A stretch of DNA of 64,000 nucleotides from NCBI GenBank assembly GCA_012845835.1, contig JABAKD010000016.1, positions 4,402,859-4,466,858 on the forward strand, written 5' to 3'. Shown here in pieces: positions 24,101-36,100 of the stretch. The stretch's first letter is position 1, and each line of letters opens with the position of its first letter. The stretch comes from Undaria pinnatifida (Eukaryota > Sar > Phaeophyceae > Laminariales > Alariaceae). The position numbers and the translations under genes were made by a program. The notes below the pieces were generated by a model. That model saw only the letters and a program-made list of their open reading frames with translations. It was not told the DNA's origin and did no database searches.

Positions 24101-27100
24101 CATTGAATAGGGGGGAGGGGCAACTATACGGGGCAAGTTAGAGAACATCTAGGATAAAGTAAGGAAAACCAAATCTTGTGTGGCCCGCGTGTGTTTCCAG
24201 TACTAGGAGAGTATAAAGGGGGGGAGTATAACGCCTGTATCATATTCTTCTTATTTCCTTCCTTACAAGTTGTTTGGTGTACTGGCTTGCTTACGTCCCG
24301 CTTTCGTATCCGTTGTGTTTGGCGTTGCATAGCCAAATAACCACAACGCGTTTGCGGTGCGTATCTCCGTCTTGTAGTTTGTGGCCACAGAGAAAGCTCG
24401 TCTCTCCGGGAGGCGGCATCGGCACGGACACTGCTTGCGCTGGGTGTAGATGGGTAGAAGCATCAGATCAACGTGAATAACGCACACGCATCCCTTCTAC
24501 CTGTTCCCTGCGCTATTCCCTGACGCTTCACAGCTGAACCTCGTGGACCTCGCGGGGTCAGAGCGCGCGAGCAAGACGGGGGCAACGGGGGACCGATTAA
24601 AGGAGGGCTGCAAGATCAACCTTTCGCTTTCCGCACTCGGCAACGTGATCTCGGCGCTAGTCGACGGAAAAGGGAAGCACATACCCTACAGGGACTCCAA
24701 GCTCACACGGCTGCTCCAGGACAGGTACGATGGCATTTCAGCTCCACTTTTACGGTGACTTTTGCGGTAATTGCGGTAACGGTGCACCACTTTTTTTTCA
24801 TGCGACTCGTAGCTCCAGGAGTGAAAGTTTTTTTGTCCTGACTAACCCCTTGCGCTGAAGCTCGAGGACGAAAAAATATACAGTTTTCCCGATGAACGCT
24901 CCCATGGATTAGGTGTAGATAAAGGGACGCGTGCTACGATAGAGGTATACCTTTTTTTTGCGGTTTTATTTTCTGAATGACGGGGCTCCTGAACCCAATT
25001 TTTTCGGAAAAAAAATAAATAATAGGCCGTTTTGTTCGCATGATGATTCTCGTTGTGTATGCCTAGCTAGGCCATGGGATTTTTCATCCGGTGGTAGCAG
25101 TTTTCTTTTTCATCCGGGATCAAATCGGTTTTAGAGAGAGGTCTTAAGCTCCCAGATTGAGGAACCTTTAAAGAAAAAAAGTGGTGCTCGTCTACCGTAG
25201 CACGCGCCAAAAGAAAAAGAAAAAAAAGATCCGTACCAGCTTGGGATTATTCCAACGACATTAGCTAGTTCCTTGAATCACGGAGCCCCGTCCATCAGAA
25301 GTATTTTTTATTGAAAATTTCTACTTCTGCGGTGGCAAAAATCCCAGCTCTTAAGTCAGTTAAGGTCAAGGTTCTTAACGTTTGTGTTGCGGTTGTGGGT
25401 GGAAAAGTTGTCACAAGCATATGTTATAAGGCTTAGTTTGGGTAAGCTATTGGTTAACCCTTTGCAAGTGGTCAAACGGACTAATACCCCACTAGTACCT
25501 TAACAAATGGCGTCGTCGACAGACCATGGGTTTTTCGTGTGGTGGGTTCAAATGCCACCATCCACAATAATGAACTTTTTTAGACTTTCCCCATGTCGAA
25601 CTTGAAAAATACTCTCGCCGATATCCCCAGGAACTGAAACGCTTGGATATTGACAGGTCCGCCCGTATATCCGGCCGACCTGCTCTCCCGCCGTTTCAGG
25701 GGGGGAGAGTGTTAGAAGGCTTAGTTTGGGTAAGCTATTGGTTGACCTTTTGCAAGTGGTCAAACGGACTAACACCCCGCTAATACCTTATCACATCGCA
25801 AAGTGCACTAGATACCTGTACAACGATTTATTTTGGGCGGGGCGAGCGGAGGCGCAGAAGAGAGGCGGGAAATCCAGAGGTCAAGAATACAGCATACAGC
25901 AGGCTTTCATTAATTCCCAAAGCGAATATCAGCTTTTGGTTTTCGTCAGCAAGCGCGCGTGCCTTCCCGAAAACATTTGCGTTGATGGTCTGGACGTAAG
26001 ATGTACCAGAAAAAAAAACATGCTTCGTTGGGGTGCACGGAACGGTCCTGCGACTCTTCGCTTGAGGGGCTCTGCACCTCTCCTCAAAACGTGGCTTTTG
26101 ATATTTGAGAAAACGTTTGAGCTTAAGCCGACCAAAATCACCTGGCCGAGGTTTAACATTGCACAGTCTAGTGCAAGTAAAAATAAATCGCCCTTACAAG
26201 GGGTGCGATGGAAGGGCTACACTATTAATAAGTGCAATGGTCTCCGATGAAGGCGGTGGTGTGGGATACCGCTGTTACCGCCAAATTGGGGGGCAACCAC
26301 CGTAATAGTCGACGGAGGGCGGCTTCGGCCTTGTTGGGGTTGTTAAACTGCCTGAATAAGGCGGTTAGCGCCCTATTTCAGGAAATTATGAGGTTTTAGC
26401 GTGCTGCACACTACACAGTACAGTACAGCAGCATACTGCATACTGCTGTAATATGGGTGTTCCTCCCTTGAGCAGCACATGTTGATCCTAGAAAATAAAA
26501 CGCCATCCTATCAATACAAAACGACCAATTACCCATAGGTAAGGTAATTCCGACCATTAGACTAAGGGCGTACAGACTGCATTCTGTTATGGTACGGCCT
26601 TGGGATTGCCGTAATTGCTTCACAAATGGGCAACTGACCGTTTTCGTGTTGATAGGATGGCGTTTTATAATTGGGATAATCAGGAAACGGAGAGGGCACG
26701 TGCCCTAATGAGCTGCTGACAATCAGCGAAGCTTTCGTGCTGTGCGCGCACTCAAAAGACAGTGTTGGAAAAAAATGCCTTTGATTTCAGCAACGTTCGA
26801 TTCTACAGAGATTCGTCGTCCATGTTTCCGCTTCTTGCACCGGCGTTTTGCTTTTTAACCTGACGTAGCCTGGGCGGCAACACAAAGACCCTCATGGTGG
26901 CTGCTATCTCCCCCGCCGACTACAACTACGAGGAAACTTTGTCGACGCTCCGGTAAGCAATTTGTGGCTAGAAGGAGATGGCGCTCGACTCTTTTCGAGC
27001 TTGTCTGCACTGGTGTTGACGGTGCACATCGTACATACATGCCTGGAGAACAGGATGCCTGTATGGCGGCACGCTCGACGCCCGTTCAGCACGGCTTGGC

Positions 27101-30100
27101 CCTCTTGGCGATCTTGTTCACCGCGGATGTTTAGCGATGTTTAGCGATGTTTAGCGATGTTTAGCGACCGAGAAAAAAACCGTCGATAGCGAGCGATAGT
27201 GTCGAGCGCCTAGGAAAGTTGTGCAGCCATCATGAGTATCACCATGCTGTGTGCGCGTGTGTTTCAGGTCGATGGTCGATTTTTACACTGACCAAGGGTA
27301 CGATAGGGGGGGGGGGGGGGGGGGGGGTTCAGCAGCTCAAAGCGAGCCGCTCGCGCGATTGGTCTGTGGTGCTTTTTAGGGCTCTTTGCATGCATCGTGA
27401 TTGGTTGATACAGCGACCGAGAAGAATGATTGATAGAGGTATAATACATGGCCGCCATTTATCGCGAGTGGTCTCAACACTGTAGCGTACACGAGGGGCA
27501 TAAAACAATGCCAGGTACATAGCACTATTTATAATACTATGAATAATAATGCCAGGCCCTTTCACGGGTCAGGTCACTTCTCGCGGGTCGGATCGGTTCA
27601 GCCAGGGTGACCCGACCCCGACCCGTGAGATGCGAAAACCTCCTGACTCGACGCGATCCGATCCGTCATACTTCCAACGCCCCCTGATCCAACCCGACTC
27701 GATCCACGAGGTTCTGAAAAGCTCCTGATCCGACCCGCGGACCGGATCATGACCCACGAAACGCCTTGCACATTATAATACCGTAGCCAAGATCCACTTC
27801 AGCTAGTACATATATCCTCCCTGGTACTCCTTTAGCCCGGGGTGCCTCGTCTGACCGACGCTTACATCGTCGTTCTAGATATTTCATGGAAGATCCGCAC
27901 GGTATAGTTCATGTTTCGGTTTCTTCGATTGGATCTGTGCTCGACTTTTACAGATACTGCTCAATAACACTTCACAACGGCAGATGCAGGATCTATTGTG
28001 GATGATCTGTCTGATCTGTCTGATCTGTCTGATCTGTCTGATCTGTCTGATCTGTCTGATCTGTCTGATCTGTCTGATCTGTCTGATCTGTCTGATCTGT
28101 CTGATCTGTCTGATCTACCTGATGTGTCTGATCTGTGTGATCTGTCTGATCTGTCTGATCTGTCTGATCTGTCTGATCTGTCTGATCTGTCTGATCTAAA
28201 TCGTCCTCTCAAGCCCCCAAAACGTCAAGCAGCTCCCGAAAAACTCGTTCACAGTCACCCCCAATCTTACCATGTGCCGATTAGGTACGCTAATCGCGCG
28301 AAGAACATCAAGAACAAGCCCAAGATCAATGAAGACCCCAAGGACACCATGCTCCGACAATACAAGGTACCGCGACATCATGATGGTCCTACGGCGTCAG
28401 GTACCATTACATCGCGCTCCGACAATTGTTTTTCCTCGTGAACGATTTGCGTCCACGAATGAACTGAAGCGCAGCGTCAAAACTCCCCGCAGTGCATGCA
28501 CGCGAGACGGCCTGGGAAGAACATTCTGAACCTTTCTCGCGGTAAAAAATGAAGACAAGCGCTGTAATGGGGGGTGGGGGATGAGTTTCTGCCATGCAAC
28601 CCCGGATTTGGGCGACGAAAAGCGAGTGAGCTGGCTAAACAGCGGTTTAGACAACAAATGAGGTCGAAAAAAGAGAGCGAAACGAGCGACAGAAAAATAG
28701 GAACCCCCGCCCCCGTCCCGTTTCTCGATATCTTCCCGTTGACACTGCCGTCTGATCCCGGTCCCGTCTCAGGAAGAGATAGAGATGCTGAGGCAACAGC
28801 TGGCGCAGGCGTCCTTGGAAGCGAGTGATTCCAGCGGTGGCGCCGGTGTGAGCAGATCACCCAACACCGCAAATATGTCTGCTCCTAAACCCCTATCAGG
28901 TAGGCTATTGTCTCCGAATTTAACACGTTGCATACCAGGTACTGTACGTAATGTGCCTTTTTTGCCTTTAGCGTGTAGATGAAAAGAAGGCTAAAACTCG
29001 CCACACATCCACCTGATTTTGATGATGATGGTGATGACATTCTCACATCGGCTAATAATCTAACTTTCTTGTAATCCAGCCCGTGGTAACAAAAAAAGAC
29101 TTACATCCCAACTCGAAGACAAAAAACAAAGCGTTTATGTGTCGGGTGTCCATGGCAGCGCTAGCTGCCGCGACCTACGGATGCGTGAGTATGTTGACCC
29201 GACCTATCCCTAGCTCGCGGTGGAGATAGCCGCCCGGAGAGCCCTCTCTCCGGGTATTTTCGGTATTGCGGGAAGGTATTGCGGGAGCTTATCCACCCAA
29301 ACAGACAGACTACGCCGCCTCCCCCGCCGGACGCTGTCTAGTTACGACCTGCGCTACCGGTTAGGACGTTGGCCGCCAAATGTGCCAACGAGTCCGTCGT
29401 CCTCTTCAACGATCCTACGGCATTGAGTACCTCCCTGCAATAGCGGCTATTTTCATGTCCTTATCCTTTTGGTGCGGTACGGGGTGGGGGTCGTGACAGG
29501 TCATGCTTAGGGGTAGTTCAATTTAGCGGCTGAGAGCCACTCATGCCGCCGGCTGCCCATGTTCTTCGCCATGTAAAGTTTTCGTGCTTCTCGGTCTTGC
29601 CACGGGACTGTTCGCTACGCTACACGAACATAAGTGTGTTCGAAGTCCGTTGCTCGAGTGACGAATAGAGCCACTCGCGCGGTAATCAAAATGGAGGTGT
29701 AAATACACCCTCGAAGTGTATACTGGTACATAACGCTAATGTAATGCTATACTATCGTACCCTCAGTCAGCCTTGGTCAACAAACACAAGCACAGCAACA
29801 AACACAACCACAGCAACATTCACGGCCACCATCATGTCCTTCCCCCTTTCCTGCTCTACCAACAACCGCAAAACAGACGAACGAGATAGTCAAAGCCGCA
29901 CCCCGCTCACCGTCCCGGCCGAGGACGCCCCAACAGAACCGTCTGCTAATGGGGTGGCCATCGAGACCGCAACAATGGCGACATCAGGTGTCAGTGAAGC
30001 GGCAGACCTTACGGAAAGCGCTAAAATGGGTGGCCCGGCGGCAGCGGTGGTGGAAGAGGAAGAGCCTGCGGGAGGGAGCGACGTGGTCATCGCGGAAGGA

Positions 30101-33100
30101 AGTCAGCGCAGCCACGAGAGCCCCAAGAAGGGGGTAGAGGGCGTCGCGGAGGCGAAGGGGGGTCACACGGCGACGTTGGAGGCGCCTCCTGTCCCGGAAG
30201 TGCGGGAAAAGATTGTGGAGAGGGTGGTGGTCGAAGAAAAGGTGTGCGTAGGGCGGCGCGGCATCGTCACGCATACGGCGCTGCAGAAGAGGCTGACACA
30301 TCACACGTATCCACCATATATGATTTTTTCACGAGGTGGTAGGGGAAGGTTAATCTCTGTCCCCTCCCCACGGAAATCCGGGATCCTGTAGCTGCGGACC
30401 CCGCTGTAGAGTATGTAGCTACCGGATCAAAACCCACCTAGAGCTCCGGAGTGTTCTCAGTGTGTCTGGGTTCCAGAAGCGTTGAGTCTCATTTTTTATC
30501 GGTCGACGTTGTGTCTCCGTGCAATTTGTCAGTAATTTATAGCGTCCCTGGAGAATGGTTGATTGGTTGGTTGGCTTCAGGATAATAATCGGAGAGCGCG
30601 ACACGTTAGCGAGCTCCTTGTGTGTTGGGGTGTTGTTGTCGTTGAGGAAATGTTGGAGTTTTTGCTGTCTCCAGGCTCTCTGTACTCCACCATGAAAAAT
30701 CTCCACGACAGTACTAAATTGTATCTGCTTCATGTTTCGAAGAGAAGCAAAAAAGTACCAACGATGAAAAATGATCAAAACAATGCCTAGGTGCCGAGAA
30801 AGAGACTGTAGCTGATGTGTTACGCTCTTGCTGGTCTTGCAGGTGGTGGTGAAGGAGGTCGCTGTGGAGGTGGAAGTGGAATCGCAGCAGATGGCGGGCC
30901 AGAGACAGGCCCTTGAAAACTACAGCAGAGCGGTGGAGGAGCAGCGGAATCGTCTCGGGCAGGTGATGAGACTGTTCGTGCGGTCAACGCCTGAGCTGCT
31001 ACCCCCACCCAACTGCAGTCTCAGGAACATTTTTCCTAACCGTATCGTCTGATTCGACAGCAGAAAATAATGATAACGTCTAGAATTAGCACGAATTGAT
31101 TAGATCAGCGGAAGGAATGAAGATGGTTGTGAATATGAAGATCGGGAGGAGGGTGTTTGTAGTTTTTTTTCCCCTTGCTCATCGCTTCGATTATCTTGCC
31201 ACTTTTCCTTCCGCCCTTCTCCCTCCCTAGACGTAGCTCAGATCCGGGGTCACTATGCAGGCTCTTCTCCCCCCTCCAAACCACGACAATACATGCCTTC
31301 ATTTTTATCGCGAGAAGATTCCAGCTATTTCTTCCCTCGTCAACGCATGCATATCGAATTGCAGTAGTACACAACGTTGACGCCTACGAGAAACAAAACA
31401 AGCAATGATCATTTTTTTTGTCACCGCCAAAGGCCAGGAGAGACATGGCACGCGATGGAACAAGCGCGCGCTGCAAAGGGTGCTGGGCCGAGTGTTCCAC
31501 ACTAAAACCTCGTAGTCTGGTGTCAGTCAGCCAAGGGAATATCTCCTATCTGTCCACCGTCGTCTGCCTCGAAGGTGGAATTTTTATGAATGTGTTGAAT
31601 TAGTTTGTATTGCTTCGTTCTTTTCAATACCAGGTACCAGGTACCTGCTATAATATATTTTATTGGGTTAGGGTATCGGTTCACGTCTGGTTCATAACAT
31701 TCGTGTTGTAGAAGCATCCACATTACAGACGGCAATGGTGCCATACGCTTCTTTAGGGAGAACGGCCGGCACATAAAGATCTGTCGCCGCTGGGAATATA
31801 ATCACAACATCACAACCATTTTTTTTTCTCCGGTGTCTGTCAAACCACCCTAAACCCCGGTGGTGGGATGTGCGCGGGAGAGTTAGTTTGAGTTTTGTGG
31901 TCATGCGAAGGCATTGCTTTCTTTTCGAATACAACAATCGGCTGCGTGTGTTTTCACAATAAATTGAATATTCCACCCATCTACATCCAGCACAATGAGA
32001 GTGTCTGTGCCGACGCCTCCTAGAGAGACGAGCTCTGTGGTCACAAGCTACGAGACCGAGCTCGAAGTTGTAAATACGGCAAGGTGATTTATCATGCAAC
32101 GCCAACCGTAACGAACGCACGGGCAAAAACCATGCAAGCCAGCACACCAGAGTAATGGGGAAGAAAAAAGAAGAGGCATGAGAAATAAGAAGAAAAAAAA
32201 AAGGAAAAAAACAACTGGAAGCAAAGAGGGAAGCAGGACCGCACGAGAAAAAGTGAAAACAAAGCACAACTGGCAGCCAGCAACCATCAATAGCAACACA
32301 GCAGATGACGCCATCCAGCCGACGTCGGGGGTAGCAACCATGTTGGGTTTCGATTGACCCTACTCTGTGGGAGCAGGAGTAGGAACATTGCCCCATGGTG
32401 TCATCACGTGCGCACTGCTGTTTCTGATGACACAATAGTGGTGTCCATACCGGCATCATGGCCCCCGTACCCAGCACTAAAACGAAGCTAAATAATGAGG
32501 CAAGCGGAAACACAGCACCAACGCAGATGGCCCCACCTGTGAGTTTGACCGATTTAGTGGCGGATGTTCCGTTTTCGCATTCGGCTTTTTTTGCGCGCGC
32601 CCGTTGCTTGCCAGGAGTTGGAGACATCCGTTATTCGGGCAGACGTGGAAAGGCAAGCCAGGGAGGAAATGGCGAAAAAGCTCGATGCCCTACAAACGAA
32701 GGTGAAACGCTCTTTCATACGCGCGCCCGCAATATGTGATGCTGATGCCCCCCCCCCCTGTCCGCCCTCTGCTGCTTACAGGTGGCGCCAGGCTTAGCCC
32801 TAGGTTGTATTCTTATTCGTAGTATTTTTCTTTTTCGGGGCTGCCACGTCACGGTGCCATTGCTTCACTTTTTTTTGTTGGTGGCCGTCACACCAAGAAC
32901 AAGGCAGGGTTCCGCGATGAGTAAAAAAAATCGCACGTCGGACAATTCACCGTATTTCTGTACTAGATCGTTTCCTAGATTTTTGCGAGCATAGGTAATA
33001 TATATATAGATCAGCACGTGAAAACGAGTGCAGATCACAGAGGGTTGTGCCAGATCATGTAGAACAATGTAACATATTTCCGGACTGTAATACACACCGC

Positions 33101-36100
33101 TTCCGTATCTTGGAAGATATCTTGTATACGAGAGCGTGCTCGTCGAAAATGAAAACGTGTGGCAAGGTCCACATAAAAACCATACCAGAGCAGACTACAT
33201 ATCTGGTAAATACATTTATGGCCTGCAACAACTATCAAACTCCGCTTCTGCGTATATCAGGTCATCGGGTTGTCCTCCGCGAGCGAAGACCGAAGGCAAG
33301 TAAGGAGAAGGTCCTTGGCGGCGGCAGCAGGGGCTTCGAAGACAAACGAAGGCGCCGACAAGGGAGGAGGAGGTGCGGGTGGGGAGGCGTCACCCGCGAC
33401 TCCACCGGGAACCGACGATCCCGAAGTGATTATCGCACGCAGAAATGCGGAACATCGACGGATGCAGGCAAGTGCATACTTTTCGATCGATAACCACAGC
33501 ACACACCACGACCCGCAAAAACCACCGCCATCGTCGCCCTCCTCTTGTCGTCGGCCACTGCCTTACCTTCTATATCTTTGTTTTTGATATCTGTCATCCG
33601 AAAATGTCAAGAGTGAAGGTTCAACTTCGCCCACTCACACATATCTCCAGAAAGAAGACGAAGAAAAAACCGAAGGACCAAAACGAAAACGTCACACAGG
33701 ACCACAAGAAACGTTGACAACAGAAAAATATACCACCATCAACGGATACGAGTTTCTAATGTACAGTTAGGCGTGGTCTTGGGTTTCGTGCGGTACCCTT
33801 TAGCGCGGGAGTCCCAGTTTAATGCGGTAAAAATCTCTTGTCACGACCTAGAGAGTACTCCATTATCCTGTTATAGTGCGAGCTGCGGTAAGGGGAGTAC
33901 CCACATTTCACTACCAGGCTTGAGCCACTGGCAAGAAAGAAGGTCTCTGCACCTCACGCAAAAAAGAGACGTTCGGCAATTTTCGGCGCAGCGTGTAGCT
34001 TACAATCCCATTGTGGATTCATATCGCCCAAAAAAGGTATACACGAAGGCTCAAGACCACAAAGGAACAGGGGGGGGGGGGCACTCGCGCGAGTGACCCC
34101 GAGCCACCGCGAAAAAAGGCCCCCAAAAGTAAAGGAAACCCCTATGCACCTCGGAGGGGCCATAACTGTACACCACGCCAAGCAATAAGGGACCCTTTTT
34201 TCGACTGTCGCTGAAGGCGGATGAGAGTCATCCCCCGCTAGGCGTGAACCATTTTTTTTTTAGCTCCTGACACAAGGAGCTAGCTCAATCAATGTCTCAC
34301 CATCACCCGAAGAAGGCATTCGTTTGTGCAACCCGACCAACATTTCCTATGCGCTATAGTCCTGAAACTAATGTACTCGTAACAGCTATCGTACAAACCG
34401 GTAGCTCCACACTTGAGCGGCTCAACCGTAACATTAACATTACCAGAAAACTTTAGTTGATCACAAATAGTGCACCCCCCACGAGGACGGCGTTTTTCAG
34501 GAGGGGATAGGATAAGCAAACAGTTTCTATGCAATACATGGAAGAAGCGTGATGAGCGCCCAAATCTTGGAGGTGTCTCTACTAGGAGCAGAAACGGTGC
34601 TCCGTCTCGAGAGGGATGCGTGGTCAATGGTCAAATGACTAAGGCAAGCAACACATGAGCACGCCTCCCGCCCCCCCTCACCATGAGGTGACTCGTGACA
34701 CGACGGCCGCCGCCGACAACCATCGCACACAAATTGACGACAGTTACAAATGCCCTGCTGCGCAAGTTCCTACTGGCAGCTGTACCATCTTGACCTTGCC
34801 ATCCATCATCCATCCCTCGTTTGGCCCCGAAAGCATCGGTCCTAGCCACAAGGCACCCACCCGTCGCCCATAAACCGTCCAACTATTCTGCCGCCCTCAC
34901 ATCACGCCCTCCGCTCCGTCTGAAAAATTCGAGCTGATAGATTTTCATGCGAAGTTTTCGCCCCCTTTGCCGCCCTCACATCACGCCCTCCGCTCCGTCT
35001 GAAAAATTCGAGCTGATTGATTTTCATGCGAAGTTTTCACCCCCTTTGCCGCCCTCACATCACGCCCCCCGCCCCGTCTGAAAAATTCGAGCTGATTAAT
35101 TTTCATGCGAAGTTTTCACCCCCTTTGCCGCCCTCACATCACGCCCTCCGCTCCGTCTGAAAACTTCGGGCTGGCTATTTATCAGGCGAAGTTGAGGCAG
35201 AAGCGAAAGAAGGAAACCCAGCTCGAGCTGGAACGGGTGCGTGCCCTGGAGGAGAAAGCTGAGGTGGGTGCTACGGCGTTTGTTGAAGTGACGTGAGTGG
35301 CGGAGGTTCTGTGCCGATTCTACAGTTGTTCCTCTGTCTCAAACGTCTTGAGGTGACAACACGGTTTGTGTCAGGTGCCTCTCGTATGATGAAGAATCAC
35401 GACGGATTTCGGATGTGCCTCGTACTGTCGCTGGGTAGAAAGAACGGTTACACGTGAAGAGAGGACACACATCGTGGTTCGCTGCCCGGGAACCCCGGCA
35501 GATTGATGATCGGCAAACGAGCGTACTGTCAACATCTACGTATGGCGACCACGATACGTTAGTGTATACGCGACATAGCGTGTTGACCGCCTAGCCTTCT
35601 TTTCGTGTTTCGATGTTAGTCTTGCTAAAAAGCGCTCATCTAGAAATTGTTTCTCTCCAGTTATCATGTTGCCACTGTTTTGGTTATAGGATATCATGTA
35701 TTGCGCGGTAAAATATGCCGGTTGGCTGGGGTTCCCCATGGAGTTGCGGGTTGACGCCCACCTGGGATGAGCCCGCTCTTGTGCCGTGTTTCAATCCCAA
35801 GAACACAGACACATCATGGACTTCTCTCAAGGTTTGACCATTCCCGGAACTAAAACATGCCTGCTCTTAACCGCTTAGCAACTGGAACCCACTTTTTGAC
35901 GATAACACTACTTTTAATCAGTGCGCGTAGGACATACGTTTTGGGTCGTCCATAAAAGTGTGGACATACGTTTTGGGTCGTCCATAAAAGTGTTGAACCA
36001 TAACTCTTTTTCTCCCGCTTTTAAGGTGGAGAAGGAGATGGCAGATATGGTGGGCCAAGCGGAGGAAAAGGAGCGAAGGCTTAACAAGTCACGCAAGAGG

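Noticed and set aside
31692-32627. 311-codon minus-strand open frame inside kinesin-2
   Set aside because: It overlaps the start of a kinesin-2 exon, contains dispersed repeat G, and its Phe/Ser/Cys-rich middle is the complement of an A-rich tract. No domain is visible.
34891-35185. CRISPR-like array
   Set aside because: Units are contiguous 79 bp tandem copies without spacers, in a eukaryotic intron.
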